Positions 29,933 through 39,064 of a DNA stretch of 64,000 nucleotides are shown here, piece by piece. Position numbers and translations under genes: made by a program. Origin of the DNA: Pseudomonadota bacterium (GTDB lineage: Bacteria; Pseudomonadota; Gammaproteobacteria; Xanthomonadales; Xanthomonadaceae); contig JAEWGI010000029.1 of NCBI GenBank assembly GCA_023388355.1, positions 17,682-81,681 of the forward strand. Reading direction: 5' to 3'. The notes below the pieces were generated by a model that saw only the letters and a list, made by a program, of their open reading frames with translations, did no database searches and was not told the origin of the DNA. Every line of letters begins with the position of its first letter. Position 1 is the stretch's first letter.

Positions 29933-30637
29933 CTACGCCGCGGTATCCACCAGCACCAGCTCGGCATCCTCGAGCGCGGTCACGCGGATGCGCTCCTCGC
30001 CGCTGATCGCCGCGCCGTCGCGCGGCTCCAGCGCCACGCCATCCACGTCCAACCGGCCGCGGTCCGCCACCAGATAGCCATGGCGGTCCGGCCCGTCGAA
30101 GCGGTACTCGGCGGTCTCGCCGGCCTTGAGCGTGGCGCCGAGCACGCGCGCATTGGTGCGGATCGGCAGCGCGTCCCCGTCGCCGTCGATGCCGCTGGCC
30201 AGGGTGACGAATTGCCCGGAGCGTTCGCCCTTCGGGAACGGCTTCGCACCCCAGGACGGCGGCTCGCCCTTGCGGTCGGGAAAGATCCAGATCTGGAAGA
30301 TCCGCGTCACCCCCGGCTCCAGGTTGTATTCGGAATGGCGGATGCCGCTGCCCGCGCTCATCACCTGCACGTCGCCCGCTTCGGTGCGGCCCTTGTTGCC
30401 CAGGCTGTCCTGGTGGGTGATGGCGCCCTCGCGCACGTAGGTGATGATCTCCATGTCCGCGTGCGGGTGCGGCGGGAAGCCGGTGCCCGGCTGGATGGCG
30501 TCGTCGTTCCACACCCGCAGCGCGCCCCAGTGCACGCGCTCGGGGTCGTGGTATTCGGCGAACGAGAAGTGGTGCCTGGCGTCGAGCCAGCCGTGGTTGG
30601 CTCCACCCAGGGACTCGAAGGGACGGCGCTCGATCAT
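29933..30637 (-). CDS. Pirin-family cupin protein
   Basis: A 234-residue bicupin with the pirin metal-site motif FPPHPHADMEIITYV and a second histidine and glutamate in SGIRHSEYN. Bacterial pirins include quercetin dioxygenases and redox-related regulators; the substrate here is unknown. The start at 30637 (MIERRPF) fits the family; an ATG four codons upstream is possible. It is divergent from a LysR-type regulator with a perfect dyad in the shared gap, the common arrangement in which the regulator controls pirin. Confidence 0.9.
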   Translation of the reverse strand: MIERRPFESLGGANHGWLDARHHFSFAEYHDPERVHWGALRVWNDDAIQPGTGFPPHPHADMEIITYVREGAITHQDSLGNKGRTEAGDVQVMSAGSGIRHSEYNLEPGVTRIFQIWIFPDRKGEPPSWGAKPFPKGERSGQFVTLASGIDGDGDALPIRTNARVLGATLKAGETAEYRFDGPDRHGYLVADRGRLDVDGVALEPRDGAAISGEERIRVTALEDAELVLVDTAA

Positions 30638-30694
30638 GACGATCTCCAATCAGTTGACTGGGTCCAGTCTAGGAAGTCGCCCCGTCGCTGTGAA

Positions 30695-30722
30695 CGGAAA
30701 CGATGGAATAACATCGTTTCCG
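30695..30722. promoter_or_regulatory. Candidate LysR operator between pirin and LysR genes
   Basis: Perfect 11-base arms CGGAAACGATG (30695-30705) and CATCGTTTCCG (30712-30722) with a six-base spacer. It lies 57 bases before the pirin start and 64 bases before the LysR start, in the only AT-rich stretch of the gap. LysR regulators bind such dyads to control divergent genes. Confidence 0.75.
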
Positions 30723-30785
30723 TTGTTGACATGATCGACGCCGCGGCCGGACGATGGCCGCGCAACGCCGCCGCGGGAGCCGCCG

Positions 30786-31697
30786 ATGAAGAAGCTGCCG
30801 GACCTGGAAGCCTGGGCGATCTTCGCCAAGGTGGCCGAGGCAGGCTCGTTCGCCCGCGCCGCGGCCGAGCTGTCGCTGTCGCAGGCCACCGTGTCCAAGG
30901 CCATCACCCGGCTCGAGCAGCGCATCGGCACCAGCCTGTTCCACCGCACCTCGCGCCGCATGTCGCTCACCGACAGCGGCGAGGCCGCGCTCGATCGCGC
31001 CGCCCGCATCCTCGAGGAAGGCGAGGCGGTGGAACTGGAAGCGGCCGAGCAGTCCAGCAGCCTGCGCGGCCTGATCCGCCTGGCCGCGCCGATGTCGTTC
31101 GGCGTCTCGCGCCTGGCGCCGATGCTGCCGGATTTCCTGCAGGCCCATCCCGAGGTCGAACTCGACATCCAGCTCAGCGACGAAGTGGTGGACCTGGTCG
31201 GCAACCGCTTCGACCTGGCCCTGCGCATCGCCGCCATGGCCGACTCCAGCCTGCGCGCCCGCCGCCTGTGCAGCGTGCGCATCCTGCTCGTCGCCGCGCC
31301 CGACTACTTCGCGAAACACGGCCGCCCCGAACACCCGCGCGACCTCGCCCGCCACCGCGCCCTGCAGTACGCCTACCAGCGCGGCGGCACCGCCTGGCGC
31401 TTCCGCCACCCGCGCCGCGGCGAATACACCCAGGTCGTCCCCACCCAGCTGCAGGCGAACAACGCCGAAGTCTTCCTCCCCGCCCTGCGCGCCGGCCTCG
31501 GCATGGCCCTGCAGCCCGAGTTTCTGGTCTGGCAGGACCTGCGCGACGGCACGCTCGAAACGGCGCTGGACGACTGGCAGACCGAACCGATCGCGTTGCA
31601 CATCGTGACCCCGCCGGGGCGGAGGCGGCCGGCAAGAGTGCAGGCGTTGATCGATTATCTGGCCGAGCGGCTGGTGACGGAGCCTTGGGCGCGGTGA
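30786..31697 (+). CDS. LysR-family regulator (pirin-linked)
   Basis: A 303-residue LysR-type regulator. The N-terminal winged HTH shows [36 protein letters not shown], given here as a span of about residues 13-48, followed by [19 protein letters not shown]. The C-terminal effector-binding domain covers about 90-295. It is divergent from the pirin gene, and the operator-like dyad between them suggests it activates or represses pirin and itself. The inducer is unknown; pirin-linked LysR proteins often respond to quinones or electrophiles. Confidence 0.92.
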   Translation: MKKLPDLEAWAIFAKVAEAGSFARAAAELSLSQATVSKAITRLEQRIGTSLFHRTSRRMSLTDSGEAALDRAARILEEGEAVELEAAEQSSSLRGLIRLAAPMSFGVSRLAPMLPDFLQAHPEVELDIQLSDEVVDLVGNRFDLALRIAAMADSSLRARRLCSVRILLVAAPDYFAKHGRPEHPRDLARHRALQYAYQRGGTAWRFRHPRRGEYTQVVPTQLQANNAEVFLPALRAGLGMALQPEFLVWQDLRDGTLETALDDWQTEPIALHIVTPPGRRRPARVQALIDYLAERLVTEPWAR

Positions 31698-31840
31698 GTG
31701 GTAACACCCAGGTGATCGGAGCCGGAAGCGAGTAGCCGCTGTCGACCCAAAGCAGACGTTGGGCAATTGTTGCTGCGTAGCCCGAGCACGGTATGCTCCA
31801 AGCTGTATCACAGCAAAGTAGCCGCGTCCCGGGGGAGAGG

Positions 31841-34504
31841 ATGGGCACCGCAAAACAGGATTTTGAACGCTTCGTGCGCTGGTTGAACGAGCCCGGGCGC
31901 TTAGCGCCAGAGAGTGCGCGCAGGATGGCCAACCTGACGCTGATGAATTTCGACGCTGTTGCCGCTACGGCCAGGCAGCACAACAGACGTTCGCAACTCC
32001 TGGCAGGTTTGGCCCGTCAGCATCTCGCGGCTACGAGCGCGGACCTTCCGGAGTTCCTCGACGCAGCCGTCCAAGAGAAGTACCCATGGCTCCGGTTGCG
32101 CGCCCTAACCTTGGGACCCTTTCGCGGCTTTCGCGAGCCGCAGACCTTCGATTTGAGCAAGCGAGTCGTCCTCTGCTACGGTCCGAACGGCAGCGGGAAA
32201 AGTAGTTTGTGCGAGGCGCTCGAATACGTATTGCTTGGAGCCGTCGAAGAGGCGGGCTCGAAGCGGATCGAGCAGCGCGACTACCTGGCCAACATCCACG
32301 CTGGCCGCTTCGCCAACCCCATCCTCACAGCTACCAACGCCGAGGGTGGAGAGGTCCAAGTCGCTGCCGATGAGAACGCGTTCCGCTTCTTCTTCGTCGA
32401 GAAGAACCGGATCGACAACTTCTCGCGAATCGCCGCGACGCCTCCCGGACGCAAGACGGGCCTGATCGCGACACTTTTCGGAATGGATCAGTTCAACGAC
32501 TTCGCTTCGCACTTCAACGAGTCGATGGACGCAGCGCTTACGCTTACCACCGAGGCACAGACACAGCTCGCCGGTCGGAGGCAAGCTCTGCGGACCGACG
32601 AGCTGACACGCGATGGTGAAGCGGAGCAACTCCGCGCTTTAGACCAAGCCGCAACCGATTACGCCGCGGGCGTCGCGGAGAACCTCACCTACGACGAGCT
32701 TAAGCTGTTGGTGCTCGGAAACGAGGAAACGCCCAGTCGCCTGCAGGAGCTCGACACGAAGCTGCGCTCGCTGATGCCGGCAGTGACGAACATCTCCCGC
32801 CAGATCGTCGCTGACCTATTCGCCAACGCTGATGCCGGCTTGGAGAACTTGGCAGCCTCGCAGCGCGGCCTAGACGAGAAGCGCAGCCAAATCTCTTTCC
32901 GAAAGCTATTCGCCGCAGTGCAGGCGCTGCGCCCAGAGCACGCGGACCGCTGCCCGGCTTGCCTGACGCCAATCGCCGAGGCAGCGCGCAACCCGTTCGA
33001 GCGGGCTGATACGGGCCTGCGTGAGCTCGAAGAACTCGCGAGGCTGGAAGCTGACCATGATCGCCTGCGGCGAGAGGCAAGCGACGCGAGCCGCGATCTG
33101 CGAACTGGCCTTCGCAATCTTGAATCGTTCTTGGCGAGCGAAGGCCACGCGGACACGTTGGTCGGGGCCTATCTGCGCGCCCTCCCTCACAACCCCGACA
33201 CACCCGGTTGGTGGATCGCTGTGTACTCGTCGGAGACCGACGAGACCGGCGCGACGCCGTCGCTCGAGCAGATTTTGGTCGTAGCCGCTCAAGCCGCCGC
33301 GCGCGACGAGCGCACGCGCGAGGCATTGCGACTGCGCGGCGAAGATCTGGCCGAACAGACGCGGCTGAACGACGCCCGCATCTGGATGGCAGAGCACGAC
33401 GGTCGCCGCCGCCAGGTCATGGAAAATGCTGCTCAGGCCCGAAGCCGCATCACGCAGTGGGAAGAAGCGAACGGGGACCTGATCAGGCGCGCGGGCGAGG
33501 AACAGCAGGCGAATGTGCGCGATCGGCCCCTCAAGGAGGCCTACGACAGCTTCTACGGCCTGCTTGGACGCTTTCGCGAGCAACTCCCTGGCATGCTGAT
33601 GGCGGACCTAAACGCTTCGACTATGACGCTGTACAACGAGTTCAACCACGGGGACCGCGACGAAGACAAGCTAGCCGACCTCCGCCTGCCGCTCACCGGC
33701 GAAGGCGTCATTGAAATCGCCTTCCGCGGCAACCCTCAGCGGCGGGTGAATGCGCTCACTGCCTTGAGTGAAGGGCACATCCGCTGCCTAGGGCTCGCGG
33801 TCCTACTGGCGAAGGCCGAGTCTGTGGGCGCTCCGCTCATCATTTTTGACGATGCGATCAACGCGATCGACCACGACCATCGCAGCGGCATCCGCGCGGC
33901 GATTTTCGAGTCGGAGCGCTTTCGGAAGACGCAGATCATCGTCACCTGTCACAGCCCTGAGTTCGTCAAGGATGTCGAGAACCACTTGCCGCGGGAGCTC
34001 CGAGACGATTGTCACCAATTCGTTCTTCTGCATCATCGTGGCGATTACCAGCCACGCGTGAATCCGCCGGGAACTCAAAACTATTTGGCACGGGCAAGGG
34101 AAGCCATCGACGAACGCTACAACGCTCGAGATGCGCTCTCATTTGCGCGGAAGTCACTAGAGATGCTCACTCACAAAGCTTGGAAGTGGCTCGAATCACA
34201 TCGAGTGGGCAACATTTCGGTGCAGATCGAAGGGCCCGGCAAGGAGCCGCAGCTTTATGGCCTGTGCACGGCGCTGCGCAAGAAACTGGTGGACGCACGC
34301 ACTTTCGCCCACGACAGCAAAACGCCGCTGCTTGAGAACCTAAACACGATCCTAGGAATTCCGGAGGATAACCTGGTCTGGACCCTCCTCAACAAGGGCA
34401 CGCACGAAGAGCCAAACCGGGATGATTTCGATATGGACCATGTCGAGACCGTCCTCGACGTCCTCAACAACGTTGATGGGTTAGAGCTCCGCCCGAACCG
34501 TTGA
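31841..34504 (+). CDS. Rad50/SMC-like ATPase with zinc-hook motif and HEPN-like tail
   Basis: An 887-residue protein. A unique N-terminal extension (about 1-85) precedes an ABC-ATPase head with Walker A GPNGSGKSS at 114-122. Two helical, coiled-coil-prone arms flank Cys371-Cys374 (CPAC), as in a zinc hook. The signature-like ALSEGHIR and Walker B LIIFDD (666-671) follow, then the H-loop VTCHS. About 170 residues remain after the head, helical, ending in NKGTHEEPNRDDFD, which resembles the tail of HEPN domains. The layout recalls RloC-type anticodon nucleases and other stand-alone defence ATPases. GC content and codon use differ clearly from neighbours, suggesting transfer. GGGGGAGAGG just before 31841 decides the start. 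Function is inferred only. Confidence 0.75.
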   Translation: MGTAKQDFERFVRWLNEPGRLAPESARRMANLTLMNFDAVAATARQHNRRSQLLAGLARQHLAATSADLPEFLDAAVQEKYPWLRLRALTLGPFRGFREPQTFDLSKRVVLCYGPNGSGKSSLCEALEYVLLGAVEEAGSKRIEQRDYLANIHAGRFANPILTATNAEGGEVQVAADENAFRFFFVEKNRIDNFSRIAATPPGRKTGLIATLFGMDQFNDFASHFNESMDAALTLTTEAQTQLAGRRQALRTDELTRDGEAEQLRALDQAATDYAAGVAENLTYDELKLLVLGNEETPSRLQELDTKLRSLMPAVTNISRQIVADLFANADAGLENLAASQRGLDEKRSQISFRKLFAAVQALRPEHADRCPACLTPIAEAARNPFERADTGLRELEELARLEADHDRLRREASDASRDLRTGLRNLESFLASEGHADTLVGAYLRALPHNPDTPGWWIAVYSSETDETGATPSLEQILVVAAQAAARDERTREALRLRGEDLAEQTRLNDARIWMAEHDGRRRQVMENAAQARSRITQWEEANGDLIRRAGEEQQANVRDRPLKEAYDSFYGLLGRFREQLPGMLMADLNASTMTLYNEFNHGDRDEDKLADLRLPLTGEGVIEIAFRGNPQRRVNALTALSEGHIRCLGLAVLLAKAESVGAPLIIFDDAINAIDHDHRSGIRAAIFESERFRKTQIIVTCHSPEFVKDVENHLPRELRDDCHQFVLLHHRGDYQPRVNPPGTQNYLARAREAIDERYNARDALSFARKSLEMLTHKAWKWLESHRVGNISVQIEGPGKEPQLYGLCTALRKKLVDARTFAHDSKTPLLENLNTILGIPEDNLVWTLLNKGTHEEPNRDDFDMDHVETVLDVLNNVDGLELRPNR

Positions 34505-34644
34505 TCACGGGACGGTGACATAAGCGGCTGCTCATAAGCTCGGCAATCCTCGTCTCGCATGGATTAGCTAGCTTGCCTTCAAGATGTCCGCTCTTGGCCG
34601 AGAACGGACCACCACTAGAGGAAGCGGTGCCAGGGACATTTCAG

Positions 34645-35844
34645 CTAATCCAGCTGCGGGAGCGCCCTCAACGCCAAGCGTCTCTCCGCGTTCACGATGG
34701 CTCTCTCTATATGGGCGGCAAGCGCTGCGGCCTGCGGGTCATTGAAGATGTCATTGTGGTCGCGTGACACTGCGGCTTCGCCTGTGACCACCCAGACCGG
34801 GTTGTCCATCTGCTGCTCGCACGTGCCACTGCGGGTGATTGCGGTGATGACCATTGCAGGCTCAGTCTCGCCGGGCAGGCGGTGGTAGCAGCCGGGATCT
34901 CCAAACCGCCCATCCTCTGCGCTGCTCGCGCTCGACGGTTCCGGGCAATCGGATTCGCACATGCGTGCATTGTGGGTCCGCTTGTCGTCGTCAAAGCCGA
35001 CCGGCACGCCGGGAAACGCCCAAGCGTACAGCGTACCGATTGGCCAGTCGTCCAGCGCCTGTAGAACCATCAACACCCTATGTGTCCGGAACTGCTCCAC
35101 CCTGCTTTCGGATCGCGCCGCCCGGACAGCGGCGCGTACGCGTGTGGCCAAAGCGTCAAACTCCTGCTCAGAGACGGCCGGATTCATGAGAATGAACTCT
35201 TGGCCGCTTTCCACCGACAGATGCAGATCCGGCTTGACGGCGTGAAAGATCGCCGAGGCTCCGAGGCTGTGGCCCGCCACGATCAGAACGCGGCCGGGGT
35301 ACTCAGCGCGCAGGGCACTTACCAGCGTGCGTAGACCGCCCTCACCCACACGCACTGAGGCCGCCTTGCGCGGCCAGATGGTCGGGAAATCGAGGAACTG
35401 GATCCACTTCGGCCCGGCGAATTCCCAGGCGTCCCCGCGCCAGCCAACATAGATCCCATCGACCGCCGGGTGCTCGACTCCTGCCTGGCGTCGACGGTCC
35501 TCCAGCTTCAACAGGAATGCCTTGAAACCTTTCAAGTTCTCGTCGTCGTCGGACGCGTTGTGGTGCCAGCCGTGGACAAACACGACGATGGGAGCCGTGG
35601 TGGATTCCGTGCTGAGCCAGTGGCGGACGCGCTCGAGCCGTTCTGTGCAAAGGACGGGATGCTTGTCTACGCCCGGGCAGACCAGTTCGCCGTCCTCTCT
35701 CACGTCCACGAGCAGCAGCCTGGATTCGCCACCGGGAATCCGTTTCGGGTCCGGCTCATCGCCATAGGCCAAGTCTCGAATGGTGGTGCATGCCACGAGC
35801 CCGACCGCGAGCGCCACAATGGCAATCAGCCGCATCGTCCGCAT
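34645..35844 (-). CDS. Alpha/beta-hydrolase lipoprotein
   Basis: A 399-residue protein with a lipoprotein signal ending LVAC (Cys19), so probably membrane-anchored in the periplasm. The mature part has an alpha/beta-hydrolase core: the oxyanion region VVFVHGWHH near residue 90 and the nucleophile elbow GHSLGAS. A cysteine-containing region and DNPVWVV segment near the C-terminus are not typical of a known enzyme. It may be a lipase or esterase; substrate unknown. It converges with the Rad50-like ATPase across a 140-base gap and shares its lower GC. A GGAG site precedes the start. Confidence 0.75.
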   Translation of the reverse strand: MRTMRLIAIVALAVGLVACTTIRDLAYGDEPDPKRIPGGESRLLLVDVREDGELVCPGVDKHPVLCTERLERVRHWLSTESTTAPIVVFVHGWHHNASDDDENLKGFKAFLLKLEDRRRQAGVEHPAVDGIYVGWRGDAWEFAGPKWIQFLDFPTIWPRKAASVRVGEGGLRTLVSALRAEYPGRVLIVAGHSLGASAIFHAVKPDLHLSVESGQEFILMNPAVSEQEFDALATRVRAAVRAARSESRVEQFRTHRVLMVLQALDDWPIGTLYAWAFPGVPVGFDDDKRTHNARMCESDCPEPSSASSAEDGRFGDPGCYHRLPGETEPAMVITAITRSGTCEQQMDNPVWVVTGEAAVSRDHNDIFNDPQAAALAAHIERAIVNAERRLALRALPQLD

Positions 35845-35970
35845 GGGATTCTCCTTTTTCGTCTGCCGCGCGGGGGCTTCTTGACGGGACAAACGAGGCG
35901 CGCCTGAAGGGCCGGCCACCTGACCGGCACCCGAACGGATTGCGTGCTCCTACAGAGCCGCCCTTTTCCG

Positions 35971-36008
35971 TTCGATTGGGAGGCAGAGCTGCTTCGATTG
36001 GGAGGCAG
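35971..36008. repeat. Short direct repeat
   Basis: TTCGATTGGGAGGCAG occurs at 35971-35986 and again at 35993-36008, 22 bases apart. It lies in the 252-base gap upstream of the hydrolase gene. Nothing else is recognisable in this gap. Confidence 0.7.
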
Positions 36009-36096
36009 CCGCGCTGCTGCCACTGAGACTTTGAGTTGACGGCAGCCCGGGGCTATTCAGCACCTGGTGGCCCGCCACACCCGAAGGATTGAGAGA

Positions 36097-36549
36097 TCAG
36101 GGCGACCGGCGGCCGTTCTCCGACTTTGCGGCTGCGTCCGCGCAATGACGCTCGATGATGGTGTGTGCCACCTCGGGCGGCACCTGGGTGGCGAAGTAGT
36201 CCTCGCCCACCAGCTCGCTGCCGTAGACCACGCCGCCTTCCCACTTCGAGGTGCGTGCCTCGCAGTCCACCGCGAGGGTGGCCGAGAGTTCGCCGCTCTT
36301 GCCGTCGCGCAGGACGTTGAACAGGCCGGGCACCGGTTCGTCGAACTCCACCAGCGGCCAGGCGTACCAGCGGTCGAAGAACGGCCCGTCGTTCATCGGC
36401 TGGACGTGGACGATGGCCTCCGGGTCCAGTGCGCGTCGTTCGCCCAGCGGATCGTCGGCGTCCTGCGCCAGCGCCAGGCCGCCAATGGCGGACATCGCGG
36501 CGATCGCGGCGATCGCCAGCATTCCTGGCGTCCTGCTCTTCGGGTTCAT
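36097..36549 (-). CDS. Secreted hypothetical protein
   Basis: A 150-residue protein with a signal peptide (MNPKSRTPGMLAIAAIAAMS, cleavage near ALAQ). The mature part of about 120 residues is acidic, with PFFDRWYAWPLVEFDEPV and two cysteines (one in DCEAR, one in RHCAD) that could form a disulfide. It is expected in the periplasm. I do not recognise a family. The start at 36549 is the only one giving a signal peptide, although the frame is open far upstream. It stands alone in the lower-GC segment. Confidence 0.65.
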   Translation of the reverse strand: MNPKSRTPGMLAIAAIAAMSAIGGLALAQDADDPLGERRALDPEAIVHVQPMNDGPFFDRWYAWPLVEFDEPVPGLFNVLRDGKSGELSATLAVDCEARTSKWEGGVVYGSELVGEDYFATQVPPEVAHTIIERHCADAAAKSENGRRSP

Positions 36550-36771
36550 GGCGTCCCTCCATCGCGCTCCCGCCCGCGACGATACACCCGACCTCCATCG
36601 GCTGCTCCATCCCATGCACGCTGCCGGCTTGCGCGGCGATACCCCCGCAGCAGCCGCTGGCGCGGACATGAAGGCGGGCCGGGCTTTTTCACGTTGAGGT
36701 CCGAAAGTGGCGAGTTTCGGGATCCCGTCGATGCCATGGTTCCGCTCCCACTCCACCCAGGGCAACAGTTC

Positions 36772-37587
36772 ATGGCGGCAGACGCTTACTCCCGGTTTCT
36801 GGAACTCCATCGCGCCCGATCGCCCCTGCTGATCGCCAACGCCTGGGATGCCGGCAGTACGGTGCTCTGGCAGCGGGCAGGCGCCCCGGCCATTGGCACC
36901 AGCAGCGCGGCAATGGCCTGGGCATGCGGCTATGCCGATGGCGGCGCGCTGCCGGTGGAGGCGCTGTTGCACCAGGTGCGCTCGATCGTGCGCGTCGCTT
37001 CGGTTCCGGTGAGCATCGATCTGGAAGACGGCTACAGCGATGATCCGCATGCCGTGGCCGCTCTGGTCGGGCAAGTCGCGGCGGCGGGGGTGGCCGGGAT
37101 CAATCTGGAAGACGGCGCAGGCAGGCCAGAAGCGCTGGTCGGGAAGATCCGGGCGATTCGTGAGGTGCTGGGCGGGACACCGCTGTTCATCAACGCGCGC
37201 ACCGATGTCTACCTGGGTGGACTTGCTTCCGGTCGCGATGCACTGGACATGGCGATCCACCGCCTGTCCCGCTACCGGGATGCGGGCGCGGACGGCAGCT
37301 TCGTGCCCGGCATGGTTCAGATCGAAGACATCGCCGCGGTTGCGCGCGAAGTGCCGATGCCGCTCAACGCGATGGCCGTTCCCGGAATGCCGTCGCTGCA
37401 TGCCCTGGTTGAGGCTGGCGTGCGTCGGATCAGTGCAGGTCCCGGATTGTTCCAGCACACCTTCGGCGCCGGCGTGGACGGAGTCGAGGGCTTCCTCGCC
37501 GGCGACTTTTCCGCGGCGCCGCGCGCTGGCATGGAGTACGCGGATCTCAACCGCCTGTTCTCTTCGCAGGATGGCGGCAACGGATAG
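36772..37587 (+). CDS. Isocitrate lyase/PEP mutase superfamily protein
   Basis: A 271-residue cytoplasmic TIM-barrel protein of the PEP mutase/isocitrate lyase family. It shows the early NAWDAGSTVL segment, the metal-binding SIDLEDGYSDDP and INLEDGAG, then FINARTDVYL. These are the hallmarks of the PEP mutase-like branch (similar to 2-methylisocitrate lyase and oxaloacetate decarboxylase-like members). The specific reaction cannot be told, because the gating-loop cysteine motif KKCGH is not seen. The start is uncertain: 36736 is an in-frame alternative and neither has a strong ribosome site. No pathway partner lies nearby. Confidence 0.8.
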   Translation: MAADAYSRFLELHRARSPLLIANAWDAGSTVLWQRAGAPAIGTSSAAMAWACGYADGGALPVEALLHQVRSIVRVASVPVSIDLEDGYSDDPHAVAALVGQVAAAGVAGINLEDGAGRPEALVGKIRAIREVLGGTPLFINARTDVYLGGLASGRDALDMAIHRLSRYRDAGADGSFVPGMVQIEDIAAVAREVPMPLNAMAVPGMPSLHALVEAGVRRISAGPGLFQHTFGAGVDGVEGFLAGDFSAAPRAGMEYADLNRLFSSQDGGNG

Positions 37588-37843
37588 GGCCGCCCTTCCC
37601 GATCACGAGGCCCGGTGCACTTGCCGACAGGAGGACCACTGCTCGCCGCAAGCGGCCGACGGCTCCATCGGTGATGATGCTCCGGCGCGTTGGGTGCGGG
37701 CCCTCAACGCGTGTTTGATGGCTGCGGCATCAACCACCTGGCTCGCCACTGCTTGCGGAAGTCGCGGGTAGCGCTGCCGAAGGGTGTCTAATGGCGCCCC
37801 GGCCTCACAAGGTTCGTTTTCGCCATGGACGTGTCCCAACGGC

Positions 37844-39064
37844 ATGTCGCACGCTGATCCGCACGTCACCGCGCTGCCCGGCGGCAGTGCTGTCGAGGTC
37901 TTCCGCGCCTTCCTCAAGCTGGGGCTGACCGCGTTCGGCGGGCCGATCGCGCACATCGGCTACCTGCGCGCGGAGTTCGTCGAGCGGCGTGGATGGCTGG
38001 ACGAGGCCCGCTTCGCCCAGCTGCTGGCGGTCTGCCAGTTCCTGCCCGGGCCGGCGAGCAGCCAGATGGGCTTTGCGATCGGTCTGTTCCGCGCCGGCTG
38101 GCGCGGCGCGCTGGCGGCGTTCGTCGCCTTCACCCTGCCGTCGGCGCTGCTGATGTCCGGGGCCGCGGCGCTGGTGCCCCGGCTGGGGGACGGCGCCGGC
38201 GCGGCCGCGCTGCACGGGCTGAAGCTGGTGGCGGTGGTGGTGGTGGCGCATGCGCTGGCGGGAATGGTGCGGCGGCTGACGCCCGACCTGCCGCGCGCTG
38301 CGATCGCGGCCGTCGCGCTCGCGCTGATCCTGGCCGGCACCGGCGTGTGGCTACAGCTGGCCGCGATCGCGCTTGGCGGCCTGCTGGGCATCCGGCTGTG
38401 CCGGGGCGTGCGCATGCCTGCGGCGGCGCGGTTTCCGGTGCGCCATGGCGGGGTGGCCGCGGCGGCGTGCATGGTCCTGTTCCTCGCGGGGCTGGGCGCC
38501 GCGCTGCTGCTGCCGTCGGCGGCCGCGCCGTCCGCGGTGGGGGTGGCGGCTGCGTTCTACGAGGCCGGCGCGCTGGTGTTCGGCGGCGGCCACGTGGTGC
38601 TTCCGCTGCTGCAGCACAGCGTGGTCGATCCGGGCTGGGTGGATCCGGACACCTTCCTCGCCGGCTACGGCGCGGCCCAGGCGGTGCCCGGGCCGATGTT
38701 CTCGCTGGCGGCGTTCCTGGGCGCGGACATCCCGCTGGGCATGCCGGCCATGGCGGGGGCGGCGATCGCGCTGGTGGCGGTGTTCCTGCCCGGGTTCCTG
38801 CTGCTGCTCGCGGTGCTGCCGGTGTGGGCCAGGCTCACCCGGCACCGGCTGGCGGCCGGTGCGGTGGCCGGCGCCAATGCCGCGGTGGTCGGCCTGCTGG
38901 CGGCGGCGTTCCTCGATCCGGTGTGGTCGCAGGGCGTGCGCGGGCCGGTGGATCTCGTGATCGCGGCGGTCGGCTTCGCGCTGCTGGTGTTCGCGCGGGT
39001 ATCGGCGCTGTGGGCGGTGCTGTGGTGCGTGGCGGCGGCGGTGACGACGGCGCTTCTTGCATGA
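37844..39064 (+). CDS. chrA: Chromate transporter (CHR family, long form)
   Basis: A 406-residue membrane protein made of two homologous halves. The first has FLKLGLTAFGGPIAHIGYL and QFLPGPASSQMGFAIG; the second has FYEAGALVFGGGHVVLPLL and GYGAAQAVPGPMFSLAAFLG. These are the ChrA signatures, and the two-domain form exports chromate from the cytoplasm. The start at 37844 matches the family N-terminus; longer readings lack support. Its stop overlaps the start of an MFS gene (ATGA), so both form an operon. There is no chrB-like regulator nearby. The preceding 256-base gap shows nothing recognisable. Confidence 0.92.
   Translation: MSHADPHVTALPGGSAVEVFRAFLKLGLTAFGGPIAHIGYLRAEFVERRGWLDEARFAQLLAVCQFLPGPASSQMGFAIGLFRAGWRGALAAFVAFTLPSALLMSGAAALVPRLGDGAGAAALHGLKLVAVVVVAHALAGMVRRLTPDLPRAAIAAVALALILAGTGVWLQLAAIALGGLLGIRLCRGVRMPAAARFPVRHGGVAAAACMVLFLAGLGAALLLPSAAAPSAVGVAAAFYEAGALVFGGGHVVLPLLQHSVVDPGWVDPDTFLAGYGAAQAVPGPMFSLAAFLGADIPLGMPAMAGAAIALVAVFLPGFLLLLAVLPVWARLTRHRLAAGAVAGANAAVVGLLAAAFLDPVWSQGVRGPVDLVIAAVGFALLVFARVSALWAVLWCVAAAVTTALLA

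Noticed and set aside
36067..36771. Extension of the PEP-mutase-like frame upstream to 36067
   Set aside because: The extra part lies opposite the secreted protein gene and has no family similarity; the barrel begins near 36772.
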